DNA from: Gaeumannomyces sp. JS-464
Taxonomy: Eukaryota; Ascomycota; Sordariomycetes; Magnaporthales; Magnaporthaceae
NCBI GenBank assembly: GCA_002197995.1
Contig: NGZR01000001.1
Coordinates: 9,858,001-9,922,000 of the forward strand
Direction of reading: 5' to 3'
DNA length: 64,000 nt
Shown here: in pieces, positions 34,971 through 47,667 of the stretch
How the letters are laid out: each line of letters starts with the position of its first letter
How positions within the stretch are numbered: position 1 is the stretch's first letter
Notes under the pieces: model-generated
Databases searched by the model: none
The model's input: only the letters and a program-made list of their open reading frames with translations
Told to the model about the DNA's origin: nothing
Program-made: the position numbers and the translations under genes

Positions 34971-37900
34971 GTTGATGCTTGGGTGGGTGGTTAAAAGTGT
35001 GAGGAGATTAAGGTGAAGAAGTCAAGGCAGTTGAGTGATGTTGTCGCTGCTGGCTGCTGATCTTCAAAATCTCCAGTTGGGAATCGGGGGGTTCACCAGG
35101 ACTTTATATACACTTTGCGGTCCCCTATTTCTGCGTCCTCAAGCCGCGCGAGCTTACCCATTCCGATCTGACATTCGGGGGGTTTCCTCTTTCGACCGCG
35201 TTGTACTGACATGAGCTTTTGTCTACAACCAACAAATAACCCTTGGCAACAGTCTCTAGACCCCACACCCAGGTAAGCAAGTTCTCAGTACCTGCCCCTT
35301 TAGCTTCTATATTTCGTACCTGAATCGAACCTCCATCCAAACTTCTCCTCACCGTATACCTCCTTGTGCATCTACCCCAACCATTCTTCAACCTTCTCTC
35401 TAGCACTTTCCCAGGTGTACCCGTTCAAGAATTGCTTTCGCCAGGACCAATAGCCAGCCATTCCCAAAATTTCCCCTAGCAAATCCCACGAAAATTAGCG
35501 CTGAGTACATTGGAAATTCACATGCCACCGCTCGGGCTGTCATCAACTAGCCTGTTAATAATGATTGTTATACTTTCGTCCTCAAATCAAAGTTGCTGGC
35601 TGTGCACGTTTGCCTTCACCTGCCTGTTCTGGGTTGACCACTCCGCTTGCAAGGTTTCATTGTAGACCCCAACTGCATTTCAGCTGGCCGTGTCGCTGAT
35701 GCCTAGCCCCTACCATTCGTAGGACTGCTACAACGTAGTGCTGACCACCCCACACCCTGGGCTAAGGACTCGCTGCCGAACCTAAGTATTTGCTGCCGAG
35801 CCCGCCAAGCGGCTCTCCTCTGAGCCGCCAGCAGGGCCTCCAGCTGCGCCATTACTAATCCCTGCATTGCTGTTTTCCCATGCAGGGTGTGGGGCAGTGA
35901 TCGTTCACGTGAGTGGTGGACATTCACGAAGCTCGTAAGTTTTCACGATTACGATTGGTCATGCCTTTCACTTCTCACCATCTCCTGCCCAGTCCAGTCG
36001 CCGTTGGGAGCCTGGGCGAGCCTGGCTTCGTCATGCCCACGACATATCTTACCCGGCAATCGCTTCATTCACCGACCCTCTGCGTTGCCAAGACGAGCCG
36101 AAGTAACACGGCGAGTAACACGAACAGTGGCACAGCAGTCAATATTGAAGTTCAAAGACGCAGACTGGCTGGCCTTACATGGCCAGATTCAATAATAGAC
36201 GGAATGTGCATAAGGCCTGCAGTCATGCCCATTCGTGACGGTTACTCTTCCGTTGCCCCTGGGCGCATCCGGCCCGTTTGGCTCAAGGGACCAGCACCGG
36301 ATCATCCGGCGATTTTTCAGCGCCATAGCGGCATCATGGTTAAGCCTCCTAATTCGGACGTAGCGTAGGGGCTACTAAAGGCCCGCCGGGAGAACATCGC
36401 CGTACCTCGGTTGCCTCTATCCTCTCTGTCACGTAGTAGTAGGTCGTGCTCCGTAGGGGTCTTGACATTAATTATCCGGGCACCCCTCTCTCTTCCTATT
36501 ATCAGCCACCTCCTCCACTTTTAGCCTGTGCGAGGATGCGCGCAAAAAGGTGCAAGGTGCAAAGCTGCGGAGGTGTAAAGGTGTGAATTGATGTGCCCTG
36601 TAAATGCCGGCACGGAGAATTGCATGGCGGCCGACCGGGCTTTCCTTCGCCCGTCGCCTTACCGGGTGGCCGGCCCTGCCGCTGACCCGCCTCACGCAAG
36701 GTCCAGTCGGTGCTGCGGATACTTTGTGCCTGGATTGGTCCTCCGTACGAGGCAAGCCAAGGTCGTGATGCAGGCCTATGGGCACGTCCGGGCTGACGGC
36801 TACGAGGTACTAAACCAGGAGTCCAGACCGCTCCCGCCAATTTCCACAACCTACTCGATATTGCATAGACCCCCGTGATGGGCCACGGAAGGATCGGGTG
36901 CTCTCTGAGCCAGGTCGCGCGCTAACCCATGTCCGTCCGCGGTCGGCTATCTCGCCGCGGGGTGGGTGGCAGGGGGGCAGCCGCTGTGCCGCTCTCCCGC
37001 TGTCAGCTAATGGCCTCCCGACAAAGGATTGGCTTAATACACATGCAAGTTTCTTTCCTCCTTCCCTAGCGCCCATCCTTGTGGATTGGTCCCTGTGCCG
37101 CTCCCCCTCGGCGACTTTTACCGGCCGCTCCACAAGGACGGACTTGGCCAGACTACCTATAGAGGCGATTATCCAGAGCCCCAAGGCAAGCGCTCACGGG
37201 GTGGGCCGCTGCGCCACGCCGCCTGTTCTTGGCCGCCACCCGCGCGGCACAAGTCCCTTGCGCCGACTCGTATAGAGAGATCCCCGAGCTGTCCGCGCCG
37301 TGAGGCCACTTGCGTATGCTCTCAACCGGGGCAATTCTCGGCCCCGTCGGAGGCTTTGCATACATTGGCAGCGTGGCAGCCTATCTCCAGACCAGTGACT
37401 GATGAGCTACGGTCCGTGGCGGAGATTTTGCGGTGGACCGGTGTGGGTCTCGACGTTGATATTGGCCATGTCACCCGCGATCCGCGGTTGCATCATGGAG
37501 CGGCGCCCCAGCGCGAACTGCTGAGGTCGAGTGCCCCACGAGCACACAACTGAAGGATTTAGGCATGTTGCCTGCCCCGCAGTTTTGTTGGTGAGGCTCC
37601 GTCGGAAGACGCCGTTTTTTCAGGCCGCCTCACTCCTAGCGAGCGGCTGATCGAAGTGGGGCTGGGGCTTGATGGTCTTTGATTCGAAGGAGCAGCATCC
37701 AGGTTGCCGTGATGGATACCTAGGTAGCCCTGCCTTTCACTACTGCCTGTCATCTGTGGTGTTGCAAGAACGTGTTTGTCATAGGGGTGACACGAGGTGT
37801 GACGCAAAGTCCCCAAGGTCCAAGCTCTTGATGTTGATCTTGCGTGTGTGCACTCTCCTCCCAAATGGGGCATAAAAGACTGGTCAATGAGGCTTTGCCG

Positions 37901-38214
37901 AATCAAGGGTGATTTCTCGGACGATGAACCAGGGAGCATGGCCTAACATAGAACGATCACCTTTCTCTGGGGACAGACGTTCACAGACCGGACGCAAAAA
38001 TATTGGGCAGTCTTCTCCTCAAGCATGCTTGTTGGAACGAGCGACGGCTATTTCCCCGAGGACCGCGGGCAGCGACGGGCGTTGCCGAGGCGGTCCTGCT
38101 GGTCGGCCTGCTAAGGGCCAAGGATGAGCTCAACAATCCGTCTTTTAGAAGCCCCTCACAGTTGTGGCGTGATTACTGCGTCGACTTTCCGGTGTCGGCA
38201 CACGAAGCATTTAA
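34971..38214. other. 3.2-kb gene-poor stretch
   Basis: No frame on either strand shows a domain, signal peptide or coherent exon set. No terminal inverted repeats or reverse-transcriptase motifs were seen. It may contain decayed elements beyond recognition by eye. Confidence 0.45.
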
Positions 38215-38774
38215 TCACTTCCCCGCAAAGTTGGCCTCGTCAAGAGCCTGGATGATCTCAGGCCCAAACTCGACGTTGCGCCTGTAGCTCCCCCTGTGCG
38301 CGGGTTCGTTCGTGTTATCCAGCTTGCCCGTCGTGTCACGGATCAAGCTGTCCGCCAGCACGGCCCGATCGATGACATCCCGGAACATCGGGTTCTGGGC
38401 CAGGCGCGCCTGGGGGTCGCCGGGGAACGGCGGCCAACATGGCCAGGGTCCGGCCGATGAAATCCCACCTATAGAGGCGGCACAGGCAAAGGCATGTCAG
38501 CGCGAGCGGGTTTTCCCGGAAAGCGGATCAAGGAGGGGCGGGGATTCTAAGGCGCTTACATAAAATACACCTTATTTTTGTCTGCCGCAGGCGTCATGAA
38601 GGTCTGCTCCATGTTGGCACTCATACCCTCGTGTTTGGCGAGCAGGTCCAGCACGCGCTTCAGCCCGTCGTACGTCTTCTTGTAGTAGGGATCCGCATTT
38701 TCGGGGCATTGCTTATCGAGCAGGTGCTGGGTAAACACTCTGCGCGTGGTGGTGTTGGGGTTGGGCATCGACAT
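38215..38774 (-). CDS. Hypothetical two-exon protein
   Basis: Exon 1 (38774-38560) encodes MSMPNPNTTTRRVFTQHLLD, YYKKTYDGLKRVLDLLAKHE and ADKNKVYF. A GTAAGC donor and TATAG acceptor (intron 38559-38469) join it in phase to exon 2, MWDFIGRTLAM. After one frame change near 38436 it reads WPPFPGDPQARLAQNPMF, DVIDRAVLADSLIRDTTG and YRRNVEFGPEIIQALDEANF before a TGA. It looks like a small soluble helical protein of about 165 aa. The clean intron and coherent residues support a real gene; no family is recognised. Confidence 0.5.
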
Positions 38775-39604
38775 TGTGATGGCTGGAGATTATAAGCGAA
38801 GCACGGATCGTTTATTGTGCTAGGTTCTGGCGAGGAAAGGAAGGAATCGGGCTTCGTTTTTGCTCGGCGCAATCGTCGAGGGGTCGAAGATTGACGGCGG
38901 TGACGTCAAACGCGGCGGCGGGGACGGATTTTCATTGCACCGCAAAGAAGCTTGCGCCACAAAAACAGGGGCTCCCGCCCAACCTACCAGGGCAAGAAGC
39001 AAAACCTTCTCCCTTCTCTACCTGCGATGCGAAAATGGGCGCCCGGTCTGCTGTAGCAACCCCATGACGCCGAGCCAGACGCAAAGGCGCCAACGGCAGG
39101 CCAGGAGCGTCACTGGCCAGCAAAAGCGACAGCAGCATTCATAGCGGCCGGTCTGTTATACTAGCCTGCTGTGAATGGCGAGTAAAGACGGAGATGACGC
39201 GCGTTCACCAACATCTCGCAGCCCCAACCGCCCCTCCCGCCCCTGGGATGCTACCGTAGGAGGACAGGCAAAGATAGTTCCCCGCAGATCGTCCTCTTAT
39301 CGGGTCCTCCTATTGGAGCACACTTATGCGCTGACGGCTTGTATGATGAGTAAATATGGAGGTGGTGGCACGAGATGTTGCACAAAACTGATCGATCGGG
39401 GACATGCTGTTTCATTATCCTCCAGATCCCCCGCATTCACATCCCATCATTTGTGGCCTGACCTGCTCCTCTTCTATTCAACATCACTCCTGCTTGAAAC
39501 CTCTCTTTCGACTTGCTCACCTCCCGCCCAAAGTCGGCTGATTACCGTTGCCTCGCAAGGTGCAGCCTGTCCCGTCAATTCCTCCATCACGAGAATCCAG
39601 CATC
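38775..39604. other. divergent spacer
   Basis: Upstream regions of the hypothetical gene (left) and the SnoaL-like gene (right). No other feature is seen. Confidence 0.4.
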
Positions 39605-40103
39605 ATGTCGATCCCACCCCACGACGTCGTCCAGAGGGTCACGAACCGGAAGGCCCAGTACGCCCGGTTCGCCGACACCAAGCAGTGGGACAAGTTCGCG
39701 GCGCTCGGCCTCCCGGACGCCAAATACAGCTACCAGAACAGCTCGGGAAACGTCGTGGCGCTCCAGGGCAGGCACGCCGCGTTCGACAACCCCAAGTCGT
39801 GCGCGGCGTTTTTTGCCAGATTCTTCCGGAACCACCAGTCCCTCCACAACATCAGCCTGGCCGAGATCACGCAGACGGGCCCCGGCGAGGTCGATCATCT
39901 GGGCGTTCGAGGACCAGCTGATCCGCAACTACACGTTCTGGACGTGCCGCATGCGCGGGGGCGGTCACTATTACGAGACATGGCGCAAGAAGGGGGACGA
40001 CTGGTTCATTGCGGACTTGCGGATGCAGAGGACGTACCAGATGATGACGTTTGGGTATTTTGTATTGTTTCTTCTGAGCAACCTGGGTCTTCCGGTGTTC
40101 TGA
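39605..40103 (+). CDS. SnoaL-like (NTF2-fold) domain protein
   Basis: The ATG at 39605 starts MSIPPHDVVQRVTNRKAQYA, followed by RFADTKQWDKFAALGLPDAK, a typical first helix and strand of SnoaL_4-type proteins. The second half, IIWAFEDQLIRNYTFWTC, GGGHYYETWRKKGDDWFIAD and LRMQRTYQMMTF, matches the closing beta-sheet. One frame change near 39886 is needed, with the sense of one extra or two missing bases. About 166 aa, the usual length of a single-domain member. Family members include dehydratases, cyclases and non-catalytic binders; substrate cannot be inferred. It lies 228 nt upstream of a multi-TM gene on the same strand. Confidence 0.65.
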
Positions 40104-40331
40104 GCGGCTGATCGTCGTGGTCTGGCGCAAAGAGCACCAATCCAGGTTTGCCTTGGCGTCCGCCTTGGGGAGCTGCGCCACAGCATGCTCAGCTGCCAGG
40201 AGCGGCGGGGTATCAATCGCAGCCCGCTTGGTTCAGCTCGATTTGTGACTCCAGTTCTGACCTGTTTTCTTTGTTCGGGTTTGCTTTGACTTCTTTTCCT
40301 TTGTGACAGTACTGTTCGAAGCATTACATCG

Positions 40332-41971
40332 ATGCCTGCGCTATCCGTCCTTGCCGCCAACGCGACTTTCAACGGCACGGGCCAGCTGCCAGCAAATGCA
40401 GCACGCCAGCGGCCGACGCGCCACCCGACAGTCACGGCAACACCGTCTCGCGCGCCGAGGTCTTTGGCATTTTCCTCACCCTCTCCCTGTGCCTGCTCAG
40501 CCAACCACTGGCAGCCTGGTCTACCGCCCGCGCAGCATCCTCCCCTGGCGTCTGAACCCGCTCGCGAGCCTGGCTGAAGCCGTCCTCATTCTGAGCTGCT
40601 TCGTCAGCGTCATAACACCTCTTATTTTTGGGCTCGCCATCGATTGCACCCTGGATCTTGACAGTCTTTGGGTCACCCCGTGTGAACAGGCTGGAGATCT
40701 TTCAACTGGCTGCTGCGCTGCTGCTCATTCGAGGAGATAAGAACCAAAAGAGCCACCAAAGCGACTGTAGTGCTGTGGACATCATGGGAGAGCTGGCGGC
40801 TAGCGGCCTTTTCCCCGACGAGAACGATGACGCGGATGGCAGCGAGGAAGCGATCCGCCTGATGCCAGTAGGTGCGGGTGATGGAGTGGCGTCGCGACAG
40901 GGCGAGGAGATCACAGTCGCGCCGCCGGAAAGTCAAAGTCGGCAGACTCGGGCCGCTCAAGCTGATCCGAGCCAACAACAAGAAAGAACAGACGACGCGT
41001 CTACATCTCCGTCCGACACGAGACCATGCCAAGTCTTTGAGAACAGCCTTATCTCCGACCGCGCAGCCCTGCTGCGTCGTGTGTACGGCTCCAACGTCCT
41101 CGCTCACCGCGAGCTCCCCGTCCAGATGGTCACGCTGCTCTCCGTCGGCAGCGTCACCGTCAAGCTTTGCGTCAGCTCCTTGCCCGCGCCTCTCGCCGCC
41201 AGCGGCATCCTGATGCTCCTGAGCTGGATGGCGGTCCAACTGCTCCTGCTTGTGTTCCACTCGCGGGACCTGCAAGACACAGGCTCCAGGCTTTGTCGAC
41301 AAAGGTGAAAGAGTTCTCGCCACTTTTCGACCAGGTTTCGTCCGATTATCCACAGTGGATGGCCTGGCCCTGGCTGGCGACCTGTCTCGCTGTCGGCACA
41401 CCGCTATCATTTCTGACCATGTACGGTTCAATCCCAGAGCGGTACGACGCCCCGGATCCCACAGCCTTCCACACGATCGCCGGATGGGCCATAAGGCTCT
41501 TTGGCGTAGGCTTCCTAATTGTTATCGTATGGGTGAATGGACTGGGGCTCATGGACGAGGAGCCCCAGAGAACAGACGGAGCACAAAACGCGGCGCAGAG
41601 GAACGGACAAGGCGACGACCAGGGAGAGCAGCAATCTAGATCGCTGCTCGAAAGGAGCTTCGGGCCCGCGATCTTCACTATCTGACCGGCTTGGCACTTT
41701 GGGCTGGCAGCGTCTGGGGCAACGACCCCAGCAACATTCTGTCCTACATTTGTTGGATCCTTGTCACCGGTTGCTCCACCGCCCTAACGCTCATTTTCGC
41801 GTACACACTCCTTGCGGCCGGGACGCCCTTCCTCCCTCTCCCGGACAGTGATGGGGCCGGCATTATTCAAGGCTTCCCCTTTTCCTAGCCACATACGCGT
41901 TCACGACCTGGATGTATGCATACGACGAGACGCTGACGAGCCAGCCGGACTGGGTAAAATGGTTAGGTTGA
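40332..41971 (+). CDS. Multi-pass membrane protein of unknown function (frame interrupted)
   Basis: Hydrophobic segments are clear but spread over several frames: EVFGIFLTLSLCLLSQPLAA, SLAEAVLILSCFVSVITPLI, APWILTVFGSP with RLEIFQLAAALLLIRG, MVTLLSVGSVTVKLCV, GILMLLSWMAVQLLLLVF, WPWLATCLAVGTPLSFL, LFGVGFLIVIVWVNGL, ILSYICWILVTGCSTALTLI and a last one, LFLATYAFTTWMYAYD, ending at TGA 41971. Between the first and second groups lies a charged, Gln/Ser-rich loop. At least five frame changes are needed and most fit a missing base. The order of segments resembles fungus-specific membrane proteins without assigned function. The 5' end (ATG 40332) is plausible but not certain. Confidence 0.45.
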
Positions 41972-42187
41972 AGGTGGACGGGGTGGTGTAGGATTATGCA
42001 TATTCCTGAGCGACCAAATATTATCCCGTTGTTTCTCCGGTTGCTCCTTTGAACCCTCAAGGGCAGTCTTGCGAAGCCCAAAATCTTTTTCCAGCCTGGT
42101 CCTTGGCACTAGCGCATTCCGTAGGCTCACCAACGCGGCCGTCAGTTCCCTGAATATGTCGCAGGCCTTTAAAATAATTACTACTCG

Positions 42188-43823
42188 TCAACCGCTCTCT
42201 ATAATATCGACCATAGACTCCAGCCCCAAAGACACTGCTCGATCCAACACTGGTGCCGCGTCAACCCCAAGGTCGCGCCCCAGCTCAAGCAATTTCCTCG
42301 TAATGGCTTCGTGCTCCCGCGAGACCGAGTGCATCAAAGCTTCGGCCACAGCGCCCTCCAGCCTCCTGTCGTGCTGGCACCACTCTGCTTCGTCCTTCGC
42401 GTTCTTCATCAGTTGGAACTGGCGGGACAGGACCACGTCAACGGTGCGCATCGATCCACCCTCGACCGCGGCACGCAGATCGTCCTCGATCTCGCACTTG
42501 GCGCCCCTTTCATACACCCACTGCACAAATCCTGCTCGCCCGTGACGGGCAGCACTCGGTATAAAATAGCCGCCATGGTCAGGCGGTCCTCTCGGCGGTT
42601 CCGGCGATGGCAACTCTGACCTGACGCGGCTGGTGCCGCAAGCCACACCTCTCCAAAGGTAGACCATAACTCAATGTCTCCCTGCTCAGCGGCAGCGTAC
42701 CCCATCTCCTTGAGTATCATGCGCTCACGGTCTCCTGGGACCCCATAGGAAAGCCTGGCCCCCACTCGCTCAGGGAGTGCCAAGATATACTCATAGCAGA
42801 GGCGGAAGCATGTAAAGTCTGAACTCGTCTCCCACCAGTTTCCCTTCAGGAAACACCGCCAGAGCTCCTGGCCAAAGCTCTTTTGCGAGTTATAATTGGG
42901 GCCCGTGGTAGGTTGACTCAGCTCAAGCTCGAGGATCCCAACTTGGTCCTAGCGGAGACAGTCGTGAACGATTTCAGGGGATGGCCCGACATCCTGACGA
43001 TAGTCAGGGAAAGATGATCGGAGGTGAGAGAAAGTACGAGTGCTTCCCCCAAGCCGCGATCCGGATGGCGGTTTGGTACACGGCTAGGGGCCATCTGGAA
43101 GAGATGGCAGGTTAGCCAACAATCAATGAGACGGTGGAGGAGAGAGGTGACTGAATGGTATATCTGCAGGCGCCTAACCGGAACGTTGGAGAGCTAAAGA
43201 AAGCGTCCTGTTCGGCTAGCTGGCGAACGAGGTCGAGCTCATCCAAGAAGACCGCGGCATACAAAAGCTTTTTATCGAAGTCGAGCGTGGACTCATCGAT
43301 GGGCTCAGAGGCAATTTTGGGCCTCTTGTAGTAAGGTTTATTTTCCATGTTCGTTACGTCTTCTTCCCGAAGATCGTTGTGACGAACGCATTCGAAGAAC
43401 AGGACTGACAACGCCTCAATGCAAGCCTTGAGATCGTTTGTTCGAGGTTTCTCCTCAGGCCTTCTCGGCAGATTCCCCGTCACACTTTTGGCGGTGCTTT
43501 ACGATGCGCTCTGCGATCTGGCGAATGGTTGCAAGACCCTCTGTCAGGGGCGTGGACCTGGACAGCGCCCGGTGAGCGACATACTGGTGCCAAAAGGCCG
43601 GGATACGACCAAGCGGTCGGGGGATCCAGTGCTGGTAAAGAGGAAGGGGGTCAAATTCAAAGATGATTGGGACAAGATCGATCGAGAATTGGCGGCAGAC
43701 CAAACGCAGCCGAAGAATGCGTCGGAAATACAGATGCTGGGAATCAGTGACGCGCGCCCTCACGGCGTCGACGAGGACCATGTGAGCGATCTCAGCAGGG
43801 AGTTTCAAGAACTCGAAAGGCAT
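42188..43823 (-). CDS. F-box-like / ankyrin-type protein, possibly a pseudogene
   Basis: The ATG at 43823 gives MPFEFLKLPAEIAHMVLVD and LRLRLVCRQFSIDLVP, an F-box-like start. Downstream, ankyrin-like helices recur: LLYAAVFLDELDLVRQLAE, MGYAAAEQGDIELWSTF, SAARHGRAGFVQWVYERGAK and LRAAVEGGSMRTVDVVL, ending LGLESMVDIIESG. A candidate intron (branch CTAAC, CTTCCAG acceptor near 43085) lies in the middle. Several frame changes (near 43470, 43010 and 42590) and an in-frame TAG near 42950 (DCLR-stop-DQVGILELEL) interrupt it. More damage than in neighbouring genes, so true pseudogenisation is more likely here. F-box/ankyrin proteins would act as ubiquitin-ligase receptors. Confidence 0.45.
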
Positions 43824-44461
43824 TCTAGCATGCCGGTGCGGTGTTCGCGATGATTTGAAGGCGGGGTCGATGCATGTATGGGAAAGATGCGTGTTGGCCC
43901 CCGTTGATGTTGCTGACTGCGGTGGAAGCGAAAGTGGGGTTTGGAAGACCACGGCATCACACGTGACACAATTTTTCACGTGGCGGGGAAGATTGACAAC
44001 CAGGTCTGGATTCTAATTAGCTAAAGATTGTACAGGAGGCAGCAGGAGCAAATATTTCAAGCGAATGACCGCCGTAATGATACCGCTGAAGAAGGGATAC
44101 GTCAAGAGCTTAAAGGCATAAAGAGGGGATTTGCGCCAGGGCCAGAATGATGACAAAGGAATTCCAAAAGACAAAGAGTAAGAAACAAAGCTAGAAAATA
44201 AAGTAAATGCAATTTCTAAGATAGAAAATAAAGAGAAATTTTACAAACAAATCGAGAAATAAGACAGAACTTAGAGAACAGGGTATATCATAGAAACAAG
44301 AACAAGGGTGACGACAAAAGTAAAAAGACCAGAAGACGAGCTGGACTGAAAAAAAAAACGAAAGGTGTGGCCATTCCCTGCTTGCAGTCAGTGAACAACC
44401 ACCCCACCGGCCTTGCACTCCCCCGACCTTCCCCCGAAGCGGAACTTGCCTGGTAAGTTTG
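43824..44461. other. spacer
   Basis: Upstream of the F-box/ankyrin gene and 3' of the disordered-protein gene. AT-rich 44160-44340; no gene is seen. Confidence 0.4.
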
Positions 44462-46031
44462 CTAAAGATCACTGCCCGGCGGGGGATAAAGAGGACCCGA
44501 ACCCTGAAGACCATCCTGGGTATAGGGGTTGTCGAAATACTGTGGCATCTGGAGCCCCCCGCCGGGTTGGCTGGCGGCGGCATTTCCTGATTCGTAAGAC
44601 ATCGTGGGTCTTCTGTGGTTGAGGAACTTGATGGCCTTGAGTAAGACCCACTCAGCTCTGATTGCCCGCTTCCATATTGGCTTGAAGCAGGCAAACGATA
44701 GCTCGTCGAGCTTGACGGCGGATGGCAGGAGCTAGGCGGGCGTGGAGGCCGTGGCGACGCCGAAGCTCGGCTCAGCGAGCTCGACCTGCGGGTCGAGCCG
44801 AATGCATCAGGGCGAGAGGTGCCGGGCATCCGCAGTGGTCCCGTGATGCTCGTGGAACCAGAATCGATGTCCAACGGAGGCGCCACCAATACCGAGCTGG
44901 TTCCGAGAAAACTTGGCTGTGCTGCATGTCGTGGTTCAGGGGCGAGCGTCGGCGAGGGGAAGGCGATGTAAACCCACCGCTACTGGGAGATTGGACTTCG
45001 ATGTCGAGGCTCCCGTCTTCCCACATCCTCCTGTTGGTGTCGTAGGTTGCTCCGCGGATTGTAATGTCCCCAGGCACTCTGCCGCCTCCATATGCCTCGG
45101 GGTGGTCTTCGAGGCTGTACATTGACGATCTCGGCTGCATGCCGCCCAAGACGTATGAGCGAAGTGCTTGCTCCTGCCTCGGCCCCTTTCTGCGGAGCGT
45201 GACGGGGTCGTGCTCGACGCTCTCCATTGACCCGGTCCGTCCCTGTCGTGCTCGCTCTCGGGGACTTGACGCCCATCCGTCTCAATGTCGTGTCGATGGC
45301 CCTGGCGCTATTCCTGACCAAGCCGTCTCCTGGGCTCAGAACGTCGATGTCCTTCTGTTTGTGCCGGATTATTCTTCGAAGAGGCCCCGGCCCGCCTTCA
45401 GAGTCAAACCCGACGTCATCGCGTCGGGAGGCATCTTGGTACGCTGCAGCCGTCATGGCGGAGGCATGAATCCTCTCCGCCTGTGTGTCATGTGCTCTGA
45501 AGGATTCGCTGTTGACAATGGTCCCTGTACGTGGTTGCACGTATACGGACTGGATGTTGGGACCGTCGTCTGGCGCACTCGGGTCCTGGACGGATCGCCT
45601 CATCCAGTGGCCGGCCTGCAGATCGAGTGGTCTAAGGTCGGGGGGATTCACGGGCCTGTCGGTCTCGCTGTCTCTCACGGAGTCGCTGATGCGATAGCCG
45701 TGCCGTTGAAGGTCTGGAGCACTGCATTATGGAATATGAGCGTTGGTTAGGAGATTAGACGCTATGAGATTTCCCTGCGGCTGTTGGATGGGAAGATGCA
45801 AATCTACTCACGGCCGAGAACGAGACCTATCACTCCCAGATTGATTATAATCGTACGAGCTCCCCCGTAGTCGCCGCTCTTGGTCTCGGGATTTGCGAGT
45901 CACTCCCACCGCGTTATCGTTGGGAAGATACTCCGCATACCAGGCATCCGATGAGGGCCTGTCTTGCTGGCGACCCCGAGAGCTCTCTCCACCTCCGTGC
46001 TGGTCCCATAGCCGGAGTACCGATCCGACAT
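44462..46031 (-). CDS. Largely disordered protein with helical C-terminal domain
   Basis: Exon 1 (46031-45812) encodes MSDRYSGYG then, after one missing G at 46005, GGGESSRGRQQDRPSSDAW and YAEYLPNDNAVG, an Arg/Ser-rich stretch. The intron is 45811-45722 (GTGAGT...ATGCAG). Exon 2 starts APDLQRHGYRISDSVRDSE and continues disordered (QSVYVQPRTGTI, LEDHPEAYGGG, GATYDTNRRMWEDGSLDIEV) with frame changes near 45230 and 44890. A further acceptor at 44732 opens a C-terminal exon with a structured look: LLPSAVKLDELSFACFKPIW, RAIRAEWVLLKAIKFL, then GLQMPQYFDNPYTQDGLQ and a TAG at 44462. Function unknown. Confidence 0.5.
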
Positions 46032-47375
46032 TCTCTTTGCCCCGATCGTTGTGCTCTCAGGGGTCCTTAGTGGGAATGGCCGCTGGGGCTTCTTGGCCGA
46101 TTTTGCCCGCTCTCCTGGCTGAAGTTTGTGAAGTTGCCCGTGAAATAAAATAGAGATTGGCTGCCCGGCGCTGTTCTGCGAACTCTTCAGGAGAGAGAGG
46201 CTTGTTAACGGACTGGCTCGAATTTATACCATCCTCCCCTTTTCATTTTATCGTCCACCTAACCTCAGATATCATGACTCCCTGACCGAGATCCGGACCT
46301 CTAAGTGAGTCGTTGATGTTGGCGCATATTTGGCCCAAGCCGGCCGCCGCTTTTTGGGACCGTCTTGCGACCCCCTGGGCGAGCCCTGCCATTGACCGAG
46401 ACTGGGAGCCTCGCGGTAACCGCTGAGGAGGTGTCCATAGTCGCCAAGGCGTAAAACAAACCTCGGGTATGTCCCAGCGTTCAGTTTTGCGCATAGCCTT
46501 GACCCCCTGGAGCCATTGTATCCTCTAGTGACTGCCCAGCAGTGGGCATATTTGCGAATCCGGTGGTTCCGGTGTTGGCGGCGTTCATTCTCGTTGTTGA
46601 AGTTGGCGTTCTTTGCTGGTTTTTTATTTTGATTGTTCATGTATGATTGTCAACGCTGACCCTCATCGGGATTGCCACCTGTTTGGTCCGGGAGATGTGA
46701 AGCTCGAGAGTTCAAGGCGCAAACTAATCATCTCTGATATCAGCGGCGACTCAGCCCGAGCTCGGTCAAATCTCCAGGTCTGGCGCATCGATGTTGGCCG
46801 TTTGGTTAGCATTCTAGGCAGAGTTGCGTTATGCGAGTCAGCTCCCAACTGCCGCTGGATGGGCGGTTGGCTCATCAAGGAGCCATCGCAGTCGGGAGCT
46901 TTTGCACGAAGCGCCAAGATGCACAAATAGGCCTTCTGCAACGCCGTAGGATGGGGATTTCAGGCCTCACCATCCGGAGGCTTGCGTTAAAACGAAATGA
47001 GGGCCATGGGCCGCGGTGGTTTTGGCGCAAAGGTGTGGCGGCTAGAGCTTCCTCAATGCGCGTTGTGGCACATGCAACGTTCATCAGCCAACAGACTTGC
47101 ACCGCGGCCACAAGCCATGACCTTGTTGGGCGCCCGGTCCGGCCCGGCACGGTCACATGTTCTGTGAGAGGAAATAAAAAACAGGACATTAATCCCTAGC
47201 CCAACCGCCATTCACGGCTTCTTACTTGCGCGAATGTGGCCAGGAGTTGTGACTTGTTGCCATGTGGGCAGGTTCCACTGCATGTGTGCTTGACCACATG
47301 ACCGCTCAAATGCAAACATCTGTACTTGCGTTGCTAATGATTGACTATTTTAACCAGAGCCTTATAAGCGGTCAT
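46032..47375. other. spacer without a supported gene
   Basis: About 1.3 kb. Frames such as 46613-46930 (+) and 46831-47199 (+) have no domain and unfavourable composition. Confidence 0.4.
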
Positions 47376-47458
47376 GCGGCCACCCCGGGCTGGGAATAGA
47401 ACCAGCCTCTATTCAATAGTCTATAGTGCCTCCCAAGATAGTTGTGGGCAGTTGCTGC
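47376..47458 (-). ncRNA. decayed tRNA-like sequence
   Basis: On the minus strand a T-arm-like hairpin (47407-47388) has a 6-bp stem GGCTGG/CCAGCC around TTCTATTC, one or two changes from the RNA polymerase III B-box. Upstream are a D-arm-like TCTTGGGAGGC and an anticodon-arm-like CTATAGACTATTGAATAG. The outer ends GCAGCAAC and GTGGCCGC pair at 6 of 8 positions. Not a functional tRNA as it stands. Confidence 0.3.
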
Positions 47459-47667
47459 ATCCGAACGTATCAAAATCATAGGGTTTCCGGAGGGCTTATC
47501 TCCGGCCGTGCCTGTTGCTTTGTCGTAAATACCTTCCCTCGATAATTTGTGGATCTTCTCAGCCAATGAGTGGCTACAGGGGATTTCTTGTGTGGGTTTC
47601 GTTCAAAATTTTCTCGACCTCTTCCATCCCGCCTGAGCTGCGATCAGCAACAATCACCCACTCCACG

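Noticed and set aside
34971..38214. Search for transposon remains in the gene-poor stretch
   Set aside because: No terminal repeats, transposase or reverse-transcriptase motifs could be recognised by eye.
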